Positions 30,891 through 41,767 are shown, counted from the stretch's first letter. The stretch is 64,000 nt of DNA from Macrosoma leucophasiata (GCA_036365455.1 JAWQUS010000025.1:23968001-24032000), one strand, 5' to 3'. Numbers and translations: made by a program. The notes: a model not told the origin generated them from the letters alone.

Positions 30891-31086
30891 TACTGGTGGT
30901 AGAGCTGCAGTGACGGAGCGGGCGTAGGCAACACCGCATTACCTAATTTATCTGCCACTAAATGATAGTATTCAGCACTATCGTGCTGTCATCTGCCCTG
31001 TCATCTTTGTCTATAGGCTGCAGTCATCACTTAACATCAATGTGAACTGTATGCTTATTTAACACTTCCATTACATAAAAAAAAAA
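30891..31086 (+). mobile_element. SINE-A copy with internal deletion
   Basis: Head TACTGGTGGTAGAGCTGCAG and tail CACTTCCATTACATAAAAA are intact; about 100 bp between the GTGCTGTCATC point and TCTTTGTCTATAGGC is lost. Confidence 0.8.
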
Positions 31087-31812
31087 CTTTATTCAGACAG
31101 TCTACAAACGCGAAATTTCACTAGAAAGACACAAACGAATAAATAAATGAATTTGTAAATAATTAACTCTGTCCATACCATAATTGTTTCGTTTCTTTTA
31201 AATATATTTTGTGTTTTGAAAAAAATGACTATAAAAATTGCATTCCTGTAGTCTAATTACATGAAATAAATAAATGAATAATGAAATTCACAAACTAAAC
31301 ACATGTGTGAAATATATATCCGTCCTCCAAATAAGTTTACGAACTAAACTATAAATTACAGAGAGCGCACCATTCGACATTGTTTAACAACTCCTCCCAC
31401 GACCATCGTCGAGTTAGGCGGATTTTCCAATATTAAAAATGCCTTCAGTAGAAAAGGTTAAAGTGGTTAACATAGGGTCGAATAAAAACAGAGCATTATC
31501 AAAAAATAATTTTTAAAATGAGAAACATTTAATAGACTTTCTGTGGTGCATAGCCGCTACTACCCCATAATCAGAACCCGTTCACGAGTATGACAAGTGT
31601 GGCAGCCATTGCACTCCTCGACCATTATTAAGGAAAGTGAGCAAACCTTCACACGACACCGTCGAAGGCAGAGAGCATTAAAGCGAGCATGGCTGTTATA
31701 GTCACGAGCTATATCAGATTTTAAAAAAATATCTCGTTTCTTGTTTCTATACAGATTGCAAAATGATAATCAAGAATACAAGCCCTAATCACATTAACAC
31801 TTTACATATCTA

Positions 31813-32018
31813 TTCTAATATTATAAAGCTGAAGAGTTTGTTTGTTTGTTTGTTTGAACGCGCTAATATCAGGAACTACGGGTCCGATTTGAAAAATTAT
31901 TTCAGTGTTAGATAGCCCATTTATCGAGGAAGGCTTTAGGCTATATATATACGCTAAGACGAAAAGGAGAGGGTAGGTAACATTGCACCCGCGCGAAGCC
32001 GGAGTGGGCCGCTAGTAT
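31813..32018 (+). mobile_element. CTAG-ended Helitron-like element
   Basis: Runs from TTCTAATATTATAAAGCTGA through GTTTGTTTGTTTGTTTG and GCGAAGCCGGAGTGGGCCGC to CTAGTAT. It is inverse to the copies at 11368 and 34229. Confidence 0.6.
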
Positions 32019-32240
32019 ATCATAAATGTGAATGTCATGTGTCCGTCAATCACGCCGAAACTGCTAAACGGATTTTGATGAAATTTGGTATACAGATAGG
32101 GTATTGCTGGCTTAGATTACAGGACATTTTTATCTCGAAAATATGTTCCCGTCGGATGCCATGGGATGATTTGATGAGTTTCCACAGGATACGCGAAAAG
32201 CGACCTACACGCGGGCGGAGCCGCGGGCAACAGCTAGTAT
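32019..32240 (+). mobile_element. Second CTAG-ended Helitron-like element, directly abutting
   Basis: Different body (GTCATGTGTCCGTCAATCAC, CGGATTTTGATGAAATTTGG) but the same kind of end: CGGGCGGAGCCGCGGGCAAC then AGCTAGTA. Two distinct subfamilies lie end to end, the second beginning at the CTAG-T junction of the first. Confidence 0.6.
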
Positions 32241-32439
32241 ACAATAATGTGTGAACATTCGATATATAGCCAATTCATAAAAAGATTTTATTGCAAAAAA
32301 TATTTTTCCACTCAGAACACCATTTCATTGCCTGTCACAGGTCTCCAAGGAGAAATAAGTCTTTTAACATGGCAGACTTTATAAATACAGAACGTAGAGT
32401 TACATTATTTATTTCTTTGGTGACATAAATCGAAATAGG

Positions 32440-33062
32440 GCCTTTTTTAGGGTTCCGTAGTAAACAAGGAACCCTTATAGTTTCGCCATGTCCGTCTGTC
32501 TGTCTGTCCGTCCGTCCGCGGTTTAGCGCAAAAAATATTAGTACTAGAGACTTGAAATTTGGCACAAGTATACACCTTAATTACGTTGATAAAGTGGTAG
32601 AATAAAAACATGAAAAAAAAATTTTTAGTGTAACCTCCCTTGGGGTACTTGTAACGCGCAGATATTTTTTTTATTTTCGATTTTCACATAGTGTGGGGTA
32701 TCGTTGGATAGGTCTTTTAAAAATATTATAGGTGTGCGAACATCATTTTTCGATTTAGTTCACTGTCCGTGACTTATTAAGCTTTAAAGTGTAAATTTTC
32801 GTTAGATTCAAGTGTCCCCCCCCCCACAGACTAAACGGTTGTTGTTAGAAATTCAAACGTTACTTAAAATTAAAAGGAAAAGCTATCACACCTGAGTTGG
32901 CTCTGCAAGTTTGCGAGTAATAGTCGACCAAAGGTATTTTACTAGAAAATTTCGAAGTCCATAGAAAATATTTCTTTACTTTTTTCATTACATCTCTTAC
33001 TCTGTAACTACGGAACCCTACACTGCGCGTGGCCCGACACGCACTTGACCGGTTTTTTTTTT
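32440..33062 (+). mobile_element. GGTTCCGTA element with short inverted ends
   Basis: Starts TTTAGGGTTCCGTAG, followed by the CCGTCTGTCTGTCTGTCCGT run, and near its other end has CTACGGAACCCTACACTGCG then ACACGCACTTGACCGG and a T-run. A partial inverted copy is at 59160-59462. Frames within it are not coding. Confidence 0.6.
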
Positions 33063-33069
33063 TCATAAA

Positions 33070-33298
33070 GATTAAATAAAATACGCTTACACACACAGCT
33101 CCACATTAGGTATTATATAAACCTGTGTCGTAGATGCCGTTGTACACATACAACACATAGACAAACACCCAGACCCGAAACAAATATCTGTAGGCCATAC
33201 AAATATTTGTTCCGGTGCGGGGATCGAACCCGAGACCCTTCGAATCAAACGGTAGTTTCGCACCGTTGTAAATAAAATAACAGGGTCGTCAAATCGTA
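33070..33298 (-). mobile_element. SINE-D copy (tRNA-derived SINE)
   Basis: Reverse complement starts GACGACCCTGTTATTTTATT, has box B GGGTTCGATCCCCGCACCGG, then AATATTTGTATGGCCTACAG and ends GTGTAAGCGTATTTTATTTA. It matches 56523-56735. Confidence 0.75.
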
Positions 33299-33411
33299 TC
33301 AAAATCGATTAAGTAATTTGAAATCGAGTGGATGACTTCTTTGTTTTTGGTTTCAGTAGCTTCGTGACTCAATCAAGATTCTATTTAATGAATAAGGAAA
33401 TAAACAAATAA

Positions 33412-33485
33412 TGTATCTTCACACCAAGTCCCTTACATGGTAAGCAGAAAGTGTGGAGCGAAAGATATCCCGGTGTGTCAGGCAC
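33412..33485 (+). repeat. Dispersed repeat fragment, GGTAGGCAGAGAGTGT family
   Basis: ATGTATCTTCACACCAAGTC, GGTAAGCAGAAAGTGTGGAG and AGATATCCCGGTGTG follow the family order. Confidence 0.5.
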
Positions 33486-33499
33486 ACAAATTACTAATA

Positions 33500-34225
33500 T
33501 TGAATTATCTTTTATCAAAATTATTGTAAGACTTGTTTTCTTTCTAACTATAATAATGTTCATTCACGTAATAGAAAAATAGTAAAAAAAAAACAGTATC
33601 TGCCACAAAGGTCGTCAATCTTTGTATAGAAGTGACAGACAATAAAAGAATAAGAAGAAGTGGAATATTAATAATCTGGTTACAATGGACGAATTCGAAA
33701 GAAAATCGACGAATTATATATATCATTTTATATATTCTACTTTTTGAAGTCGTTAACAAGAAACATTTCGTACGAGTAGCAAGTCGTAAATCATTTGATC
33801 TACTTAGAACAAAATATCGTTTCAATGATAATTAATTGAATTGAATATTGAATTTCATCAAGCAATGAAAAGCAAAGATAATATTAATAATTTAGGAGTC
33901 TAGACGAATCACTATTACTTGGCTAATAATGAAATGAAACATGAATCAATAAAACTCACTGAATGAAGACGAAGATCAAATAGTCCATGTAACGATAACT
34001 GATTTATATTAAATTCGAAATAATGTAGCAAATTGGATTCTATAAACATTTTATAATTATTTTTCTTGAATGAAAGCTAGACTATCGTTTATTAATATGA
34101 ATAATTATGAACGTAAATAATTAATTATACTATCCATTTTCTATATCAGTTGAATTATCGATTGCGTGAATTGCAGAAAGACCAAATCGATAACAGAAAC
34201 ACCTAAGCTAATATATGTTTATGAA
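33500..34225. other. AT-rich unassigned stretch
   Basis: Short frames of 60-93 codons are AT-driven and show no motif. Nothing else recognised. Confidence 0.55.
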
Positions 34226-34228
34226 TGA

Positions 34229-34440
34229 ACTAGCTGCCCGCCCCGGCTTCGCGCGGTTTTAATGTTACCTACCCTCTCTTATTCATTTTAGCGTAATGTC
34301 ATATAGCTTAAAGCCTTCCTCGATAAATGGGCTATCTAACAATGAAAGAATTTTTCAAATCGGATCAGGAGTTTCTGAGATTAGCGCGTTCAAGCAAACA
34401 AACAAACAAACTTTTCAGCTTTATAATATTATAAGTATAG
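34229..34440 (-). mobile_element. CTAG-ended Helitron-like element
   Basis: Complete-looking copy: ACTAGCTGCCCGCCCCGGCT, AAAGCCTTCCTCGATAAATG, AACAAACAAACAAACTTTTC and end AATATTATAAGTATAG. Confidence 0.6.
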
Positions 34441-34483
34441 AGTATAAGTAAATAATTTTAATTTGGCCTCGGGTCATGACAAA

Positions 34484-34620
34484 CTTATCACCCACTAAAA
34501 ATATAAAAACGCGGGGTGGGCAACAGCGTCTTGTGAAAAACTACCGCGACTGTGACCGCCAACCCGTATGCCAAACGAAGCAACTATTGCGTATTCCCCA
34601 ATATACAATACACTGGGGTA
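34484..34620 (+). repeat. Dispersed repeat, 8965 family fragment
   Basis: ACGCGGGGTGGGCAACAGCG, CTACCGCGACTGTGACCGCC and ACCCGTATGCCAAACGAAGC follow the same order as 63220-63320. Confidence 0.55.
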
Positions 34621-34662
34621 TATTTGTGGACGTCTTTGGTGAACAGTATAACAATATATATA

Positions 34663-34953
34663 TTTTTTATGTAATGGATGTGGCAAACAAGCATGCAGTT
34701 CACATTGATGTTAAGTGATGACTGCAGCCTATAGACACCTACACAAAGACCAAAGTCAAAATGATGCGTTACCACTCCTGAGGCCTAAGAAATTATGCCT
34801 CTATGCCGGAAATTACAGATCCGTACATTGACCACCACTACCACCTGACCGAAACACGATAGTGTTGAACAATTCCATTTAGCGGCAAGTAAATTCGGTA
34901 ATGCGGTGGTGCCTACGCCCGCGCGCGCCGTCTCTGGAGCTCTGCCACCAGTA
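34663..34953 (-). mobile_element. SINE-A copy, full length
   Basis: From TTTTTTATGTAATGGATGTG to GAGCTCTGCCACCAGTAAA, with small deletions. Confidence 0.85.
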
Positions 34954-35149
34954 AATTGAAATTGAAAAAAAAATTGGAACTTACTTGATGATAACTGGAA
35001 CCCAACACTTTTTGCCTATCAGCCTTGATAGATTAAATGAATAAATATACTATACGTAAGTATTAACATATGATATCGAATCTAAATTACGAACAACATT
35101 ACAGTATTTTTTTCAAAATAAACTTTCCAATTAAAATAATATACAAACT

Positions 35150-35440
35150 TGACACCGAAATTTAAGTCTGACCTTACGATGCTTCAACTTTGTAGAAAAG
35201 GTCAAAGTAAAGTGGTTCTCAGAATCTAAGTATTCCAATCAAAGTAACGATATAGCTTCAGCGATTTCATCTAAACGCTCACTGATCCTAGAATTGGAAT
35301 TGGAAGAGATCGGACAAATAAGTCAAAAGACGATCGGCACTTCTAAAAGGTGATTGCATTGTTGAGATAAAATGTTGAATGCTCCGTCTCAATAAAATTG
35401 CTTATGAATAAACATTCAAACAAAACTGCTTTTTATTTTC
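35150..35440. repeat. 300 bp dispersed repeat, first copy (MITE-free)
   Basis: GTCTGACCTTACGATGCTTC, GGTCAAAGTAAAGTGGTTCT, AACGCTCACTGATCCTAGAA and TAAACATTCAAACAAAACTG match 40855-41265 in order. At the position where the second copy carries a 139 bp MITE this one reads CTCAGAATCTAAGTATTCC, the empty site. Confidence 0.8.
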
Positions 35441-35685
35441 CTATCAATAGTGCTTATAAGAATATGGATTTTGTTGAAGTATTTAGGTAGGTTAATTCTG
35501 TATTTCTTAGGAATTTTGTCATGTAATTTTTTTATTGATTTGTCGGTGGATAAGTACATAATTGTTATAAAAAGTTGTTAATAAAATAAAACATGGGTTT
35601 TGTTACATGGTAATACCATAATTTACAGTACGTTATTATGTTTCTAATCATATCTTTTTTTTTCGGCTGGCAACACTGCTCGAGC

Positions 35686-36099
35686 TAACAGCTGTTCGGA
35701 GTTTTGGCGGGAACGCGGAAAAGAGCTGAGTCGCTGCGTGATATTATTTTCGAAATTTGTGTATAGTCGCGTTTTTATGTGTAAAAATGGTGGGATTTTT
35801 ATCATTAAGCATTCGATAATGTTCACGAGTGTATGAAAGTGATATTATGAAGTGAAAAGTGATTTTTCGTATTGCCTCCAAAACTTCGTAAATACTCCTA
35901 GTAAAGTCCCCATCGCTTTACTGGAGCCATCCTATCATCTCATCATATTCCTCATGGAAGCATTTAATCATCGTCATCTTCCATATGGATATACATTAAT
36001 TTAAAGAAATTTGAAATTAAATATGTATACGACTGAAAGACTCTGTATCTATGGTCATGAATAAATTATTTAAAAAAATAAAAAAAATAACAGCTGTTC
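35686..36099 (+). mobile_element. GGAG-family retroposon with 12 bp target-site duplication
   Basis: TAACAGCTGTTC is duplicated at 35686-35697 and 36088-36099. The 390 bp insert begins GGAGTTTTGGCGGG and ends with an A-rich tail of about 25 bases. It shares with 26711-27096 the first 14 bases and the core GTAAAGTCCCCATCGCTTTAC, where the GTAAAG/CTTTAC arms are unchanged although the loop differs. The 3' halves of the two copies do not align. Confidence 0.85.
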
Positions 36100-36529
36100 T
36101 TGACTGTCCCGTATTTAAAATTAAATTTTAATATTATTTCATTGATACAATTCACAATTAAATGTATATATTACTTGTAATTCACTGAATTTAAATGTGT
36201 GTAAGTGTTTACGTAACAACTGTGTACCAAGTTGAAGATTTGTGAAAGACAATACCGGCGTCTGACATAACCTAACGTACGTAAAATTTGAATTTCTAAC
36301 TCACAAATAAGGTGTAAATCTTTGTTATTTCCTTTGCTGAACCTTGTACAGAGTATTTAAGTACTCATTTAAATAATATTGATTAATACCCGCGTACCAA
36401 TTATTGCAATATTGGTAAAGAAGTGAAGAGATTATTATTTTTTATTGTCTTCTAAACTCACTTCAAAACTGTCCAACAACCTCTTGTATTATTTAACCTA
36501 CTCAATAATTCATTTTGTATTACATTAAA

Positions 36530-37114
36530 ATGATGACTCGCAAGGCTTTATCTCGTCAAGAGGAGTCCAGACTTCAAATGACTTTGAGTGAATTAAAGGC
36601 CACCAAGGAGTTAGTTGAACAGTTTCACAGGGAGAGAGATGACAATGAGAAGGAACTGCTAGAAGTGTTAGCCAGGGATACTAAATTAAAAAAAGAAATG
36701 TCACAATTACATAGTGAATATTTATTAGCTTGTGAAGAACGGGACAAACTACAGTTGGTAGTAAACGGGTTCAACCAGTGTAGTGATGAGTATGAGCAGG
36801 CCCTGAGGCGCATCACCACACTGGAATTGGAGCTAAGTGAGGCCTATTCACAAATTAACAAGCTTCAAGCTGAAAATCTTAATATTACAGCCTCGCAGAA
36901 CCAAAGTTTATTCGACGAGTTGGTCCAAAGTTCACCTAAACATGTAAATATCAGTCAACCATCTGTCACAATTGATTTAACCTGTGACACAGCTGTACAT
37001 AAGATTGCATATAGTCATATAGAATTAAAAAAATATTCAAAATTAAATAAGTTTATTCAAAAAACTCAAAATTTAATTAAGTTAAACAAATTTTATACTA
37101 ACAAAATTAAGTGA
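36530..37114 (+). pseudogene. LINE ORF1, coiled-coil protein, broken
   Basis: From the ATG at 36530, 194 codons. Residues about 8-115 form heptad-rich coiled coil (SRQEESRLQMTLSELKA, KKEMSQLHSEYLLACEERD, RITTLELELSEAYSQINKLQ). This is the self-association region expected of ORF1 RNA-binding proteins. The tail becomes lysine- and asparagine-rich and stops at 37114. A second coiled-coil stretch in another frame (37223-37520, QKEIQEHIQALTELTDL) shows that frameshifts near 37115-37200 cut the original protein. No zinc knuckle or esterase motif is visible. Confidence 0.65.
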
Positions 37115-37222
37115 AATTCAAAATCTAACAAGATCTTAAAATACAATCTGAACAATTAAAATCAAAAGAAATTACATATATATATCTGAAATTGAGAAAT
37201 TGGAAAAAGAATGTAATAATTA

Positions 37223-37520
37223 TATGGAGTCACTGTCATCTATAACATATAAATATGAGTTGTCACAAAAAGAAATTCAGGAACATATTCAGGCTTTGAC
37301 TGAGTTGACTGATTTATGTCAATATAACTCAGAGCGATTTGAATCTTTGTCAAACAGCTACAACCAATGTAGTTGTACACTCACCCCAGCTGGTTCAAAG
37401 CCTGTATGTGTTTCACCCACAAAGCCGCCCCAGCTGCCCCAGAGCTCATCTAACACATTTTCTGGCTGTTCTTTACAACCAAATCATGTCAAACATAGAC
37501 AATATTTTTATCGATTTTGA
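37223..37520 (+). pseudogene. LINE ORF1 continuation after frameshift
   Basis: The frame from 37223 carries more coiled coil and then a proline- and serine-rich linker (SPTKPPQLPQSSSNTFSG). It is the same protein family as the upstream frame. The reading frame of the endonuclease end begins in another register close to 37480, so the join is where the internal deletion occurred. Confidence 0.5.
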
Positions 37521-38223
37521 ACCTACACATAAAAATATTTTGACTGAATTAAGCTCCGACAATTGTGGTCAGTTAGTTTCCTTCTGTGGTCAATTACATA
37601 ATGATAAAAATAGACGAGCAATAGTATTTGTTCCTATCAATGCGAAGCGAATTAAGAAATTCAGAGAAAATATTGTCCCAAAACTTGCAAACATGCAATA
37701 CCATAACGATCCTAACATATTATACAATGACTTTTTTGCCACAATTTTAACAGAATATAATTTAGTTTTTATCAATAAGACATTAAATATAAGAAGTCAT
37801 AAGTCGTTCAATGAATGGGCGACGGTTGGAATACATAAGAGTAGACAGAGATTGTATGACCTGTATGGAGAAAAGTCATATAATCACACAAATTCGTTTA
37901 AAAATCATGTTAAATTATATTCGAAAATATTCAAGAAAGTGTGTTTTGCAGCCAAGGCACTACACATTAAAAATAAAATTAAAAATTCAAATAACAAAAT
38001 TAAAGCGACTTGGAATGTAATTAATAGTGAAACTGGGAAACAAGCTAAACGCAACTCTGATTTTAAATTAATAATTGACAATAAACATGTTACTACTGAC
38101 GAAGAAGTTGCTTTAGCATTTGAAACATCCTTTGCTAATATTCCAGTTTCTTTGACTGGAGACCTCATTTCATCGCCTACCGTCGCCGAATCATTATTGA
38201 AAAAAAAATGTACATCAAAGTAA
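37480..38223 (+). pseudogene. LINE ORF2, endonuclease remnant and linker
   Basis: Starting in SNIDNIFIDF, the frame continues with ILTELSSDNCGQLVSF, which has the place and look of the final motif of an apurinic-type endonuclease domain (the S-D-x motif). The other 200 or so residues of the endonuclease, normally upstream, are absent. The rest, to SLTGDL at about 38163, is the linker region before the reverse transcriptase (KIKNSNNKIKATWNVINSET). The frame stops at 38223 after a polylysine run from A8. Confidence 0.6.
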
Positions 38224-38258
38224 AACTATATTTAATTTTAAGTTAGTTAATACTGCGG

Positions 38259-39428
38259 ATGTTATACATGCCTTTAAGTCTTAATATTAAGAACACAACT
38301 GATTTATGGGGCTTATCTGTAAAAGTTGCATATGAAATAATGGATGTGATTGCACTTTACCTAGCGGTTATGTTTAATAATAGTATTGTAAGTGGTATAT
38401 TTCCTGATCTAATGAAATATAGTAAATTTATTCCATTATTTAAATCCGGAAGTACAAGTGACCCCACAAACTTTAGACCAATTTCTGTACTACCTGTCTT
38501 AAGTAAAATTTTTGAAAAACTAATTTTAATTCAACTACTTGCACATTTTAACCATCATAAACTTTTACATTGTCGACAGTTTGGATTTACTAGGGGTCGT
38601 TCAACTACCGATGTAGGTGTTGAACTTGTCAAACACATTTTTGAAGCTTGGGAAACATCACATAATGCAGTAAGGGTATTCTGTGACTTATCTAAAGCAT
38701 TTGATTGCGTTCAGCATGAAACATTGGTCAGAAAGTTATATCATTACGGCCTTCCAGATACCGCTCTCGAGCTTATGACTTCATATTTAAACAATAGAAA
38801 TATGTGTGTTGATGTAAATGGGACAAGATCTCCCGGGACTTCAATGGATATGGGGGTCCCACAGGGCCCTATTTTAGGGCCATTTCTTTTCTTAGTAGTC
38901 TATATTAAAGACTTACCCTACATTATCAATGATGGCCAAGAGATGGTATTGTTTGCTGATGATACTTCTTTAGTGTTCAAAATTAAAAGACAGGAGGTAG
39001 ATTTTGACTGTGTAAACAATACTCTCTCTAATAAAGTACATTGGTTTAGCGCTAATAACCTTTCGTTAAATAGCAGTAAGACAAAATGTATTAAATTTAC
39101 TACTCCTAACGTAAAACAGGTTGAAACCAATGTTAAGATAAATGAGGAAGTATTGGAGATCGTAGAGTCCACGGTATTTCTTGGCATTACCGTGGATGCT
39201 AAATTGCAATGGGGTCCCCATATTGCCAAATTAGCTAGTAGACTTAGCTCGGCAGCATTTGCTGTGAACAAGATTAGACTATTAACAGACGTCGAGACGG
39301 CTCGCTTGTTTATTTTAGTTATTTTCACAGTATCATATCCTATGGCATTTTGCTATGGGGAAATGCCGCCGACGTCAACACTATTTTTGTACTGCAAAAA
39401 AGAGCTGTCCTGGCTATCTGCGGGCTGA
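38259..39428 (+). pseudogene. LINE ORF2, reverse transcriptase domain
   Basis: 389 codons. Visible motifs in order: FRPISVLPVLSKIFEKLI (motif 1), QFGFTRGRSTTDV (2), VFCDLSKAFDCVQHETL (A, catalytic D), GVPQGPILGPFLFLVVYIKDLP region (B), MVLFADDTSLVF (C, with the FADD form of the catalytic pair), NLSLNSSKTKCI (D) and FLGITVDAKLQWGPHI (thumb). All catalytic aspartates are present. The frame begins after a shift near 38280 (NTADVIHAFKS precedes it in another frame) and is lost near 39345 where WGNAADVNT continues in the next frame. It is a recently inactive copy. Confidence 0.85.
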
Positions 39429-39811
39429 GTCCAAGGGTATCTCTTAGAGATAAATTTAAAGAAATAAATATTCTGACTGTAGCTTCGCAATACATTTATG
39501 AAAATGTATTATATGTCCGTAAAAACATTAATGAGTTTCCTACAATAGGTAACAATCACAGTATAAATACTAGGAACAAATACAAATTGTCCATGCATGC
39601 AACGCGGCTGAATAGGGTCAGTAATTCTTTTAGAGGTCAATGTATACGGTTCTTTAATCAAATCCCCAAAAACCTTCAAAGTCTATCGATCAATAAATTT
39701 AAGAAAGTAATGAAAGAACGTTTATATAAATGTAATAACTATAAGACCTGTGATTACCTTAATGATAATTCGTCTTGGGATTATAGCGATCGCTGCCAGG
39801 CCATTTCGTGA
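39350..39811 (+). pseudogene. LINE ORF2, C-terminal domain after frameshift
   Basis: Begins LWGNAADVNTIFVLQKRAVL, then AICGLSPRVSLRDKFKEINI, IPKNLQSLSINKFKKVMKER and a stop at 39811. This is the standard tail of CR1/Jockey-group proteins, which follows the thumb by about 60 residues. A single frameshift near 39345 separates it from the reverse transcriptase. Confidence 0.8.
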
Positions 39812-40514
39812 TACTGTGATTTCGTGTATTCAGTAATTAGTATCTACTATTATTAAGGGTTGAATAATGTGAATACCCTGGCTGAAAATGAATTACATCT
39901 TTTATTTTGCCGTATGCATATCCGGAGTAGTCATGCACGCTTAAATGTCTTTGCCTTTGGCGGCATCGTGTGGCGGGTTGCTCACTTCCCTCTAAAATGG
40001 TCGAGGAGGGCAATGGCTGTCACATGCGTCATACTTGTGAACGGGTGCTGTTGGTGGGGACTGGTCTGTTCTGGTTTGCAGGGGCTATATCACATTTAGT
40101 AGATAGCAGTTTATTTGCATCTATGCTATGGACGTTCACATTACTTGATTTTTCACGATAATCTGTACTAGATTTAAGCTCTCATTTAAATGAGCTCTTA
40201 CTGAGTTTGTTGGGTAGCGGAGTTCTTCTCAGTAGTGACTGCACTTGGAACTCTGCTTAGTGAATAACATTGATCTTGACGAATAAGTTTTTCTTTTTCT
40301 TCATTTATTATAATTAAAGGAATTGAAAAATTTTATGATTATTATGTTTTGACCAAGTAGTTTAAATTCTAATTTTTAATTTACTATTAATATATGATTT
40401 TGCTTTTAATATATGTAATGGTTATTCGCTCTAGGTAGTTTATGATTTATTGACGTTTTGAAAGTATCTGTAAAGATCTATTCGAAATAAAAATATTTTC
40501 TATTCTATTCTATA
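39812..40514 (+). other. LINE 3' untranslated region and (TTCTA)n tail
   Basis: About 700 bp. The middle is GC-richer (CGGCATCGTGTGGCGGGTTG) and the 79-codon frame there is not supported. The end, AATAAAAATATTTTCTATTC then TATTCTAT, is the microsatellite tail. Confidence 0.65.
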
Positions 40515-40705
40515 TGTTTTATCGATTTTGTATATTAATTTTTAACAATATAAATATGTTGTTCTCATAAAATTGACTAAAATATTTTTGTTACGTACTG
40601 CAAAGTAGGAAACAAGAACACACATTTAATTAGTAGAGTTTACATTGCAACATAATTATGAGTAAAACATAACTCTGAATTTTTTATATAAATCTATATC
40701 CTAAT

Positions 40706-40744
40706 AAGATATTATTTGAGGAGGATATCCTCAAATAATATCTT
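40706..40744. repeat. Perfect 17 bp hairpin
   Basis: AAGATATTATTTGAGGA, loop GGATA, and the exact reverse complement. It stands alone in AT-rich DNA and both arms are error-free. Confidence 0.9.
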
Positions 40745-40854
40745 CGATAGGAATTCAAAAATTTTTCATTATAACAATACGGTGTAAGTATCATAATACA
40801 AAAGTAATTATTGCAAGAAAATTATTGTAGATAAGCTCACCGATTAAAATAATA

Positions 40855-41265
40855 AATTGAAGTCTGACCTTTCGATGCTCCAACTATACAAAAAAGGTCA
40901 AAGCGAAGTGGTTCTCAGACTCTTATGGTGAGATTCACAGACCGCACTACGACTTTACTTGTAAGAAAAGTATTCTTCGAACTGATAAATCCCATACTGT
41001 ACTGACAGTTCTAAGCGTACTTTGCTCAAAGTAAAGTCGTAGTGCGGTCTGTGAATCTCGGCCTTAGTATTCCAATCAAAGTAACGATATTGCTTCGGTG
41101 ATTCTATCTAAACGCTCACTGATCTTAGAATGGGAATTGGAAGAGATTGGAAAAATAAGTCAAAAGAAGATCGGCACTTTTAAAAGGTGATTGTGTTATT
41201 CAGATGAAATATTGAATTCTCCGTCATAATTGCTTATGAATAAACATTCAAACAAGATTGCTTTT
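40855..41265. repeat. 300 bp dispersed repeat, second copy (with MITE)
   Basis: Same order of motifs as 35150-35440, for instance GTCTGACCTTTCGATGCTCC, AACGCTCACTGATCTTAGAA and TAAACATTCAAACAAGATTG. It is split at TA by the 139 bp MITE. Confidence 0.8.
40926..41064. mobile_element. 139 bp MITE with about 30 bp TIRs and TA target site
   Basis: The left end TGGTGAGATTCACAGACCGC and right end GCGGTCTGTGAATCTCGGCC are inverse over about 30 bp: GAGATTCACAGACCGCACTA is perfectly matched. TA stands on both sides (40924-40925 and 41065-41066). The homologous repeat at 35150-35440 shows the uninterrupted target. TA duplication suggests a Tc1/mariner-superfamily source. The 80 bp core has no ORF. Confidence 0.9.
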
Positions 41266-41507
41266 CTCAATTTACTATACGGTGTTGTTTTAAAAAAAAA
41301 ACTTGCACGCATAAAATAAATAATTCAAAATATTTGTCAGGCTATTTTTGAGGTATTTGAAAAAAAGTATTTTAGCTTTTTGAAAGCTGAAGTTCCTTTA
41401 CCTGAAATTACCAATCGAATTATAATATGTTTTAAAATTATGTTACTTACAGAAACATTTCTTTCGGTATTTCATCAGATAAATATCAAACATTTCATCT
41501 ATGCATA

Positions 41508-41683
41508 CTAGTATTATAAAGTGGAAACATTTGTGTATTTGTATGTATGTTTGTAACGTTTTTACACGTAAACTACTACACTGAAAATTATTTATCTATT
41601 ACAAAACTGCATCTTCACTGAGTGACATAGGCTATTTTTCAGTCATTGCACCTGTGCGAAGCCGGGGCGAGCCTCTAGTGTTA
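41508..41683 (+). mobile_element. CTAG-ended Helitron-like element
   Basis: Starts CATACTAGTATTATAAAGTG and ends GTGCGAAGCCGGGGCGAGCC then TCTAGTG. It is a short member with the GC hairpin end. Confidence 0.5.
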
Positions 41684-41767
41684 TAACAAAACGTTTAAGA
41701 AACATTTTAACTCATATCTTAAATTGCCGATATTATAGCCATAAACATATCCTAATTTTACGTAACT

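Larger units (their letters stand above)
29935..31440 (+). repeat. Local direct duplication of about 1.1 kb offset
   Basis: The left copy (CTTTATTCAGTCAGTCAAC at about 29950 and GTTTACGAACTGAACAAAC at about 30241, ending near 30330) recurs at 31087 (CTTTATTCAGACAGTCTAC) and about 31330 (GTTTACGAACTAAACTATAA, ending near 31440). The left copy has gained a truncated SINE-A (30029-30195) and a TIR transposon (30328-30781), while the right copy shows the empty site GAGTTAGGCGG. Confidence 0.75.
35660..40514 (+). mobile_element. CR1/Jockey-group LINE, nearly full, broken
   Basis: The element has a 5' region (interrupted by a GGAG-family insert), a coiled-coil ORF1, the end of the endonuclease, a complete reverse transcriptase, a C-terminal domain, a 700 bp 3' region and a terminal (TTCTA)n microsatellite at about 40494-40514, the kind of tail CR1/L2 elements have. 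The 5' limit is a guess, from the change to GGCTGGCAACACTGCTCGAG near 35665. Internal deletion and frameshifts make it inactive. Confidence 0.7.

Noticed and set aside
33544..33825. 93-codon minus frame
   Set aside because: AT-rich, overlaps an equally long plus frame, no motif.
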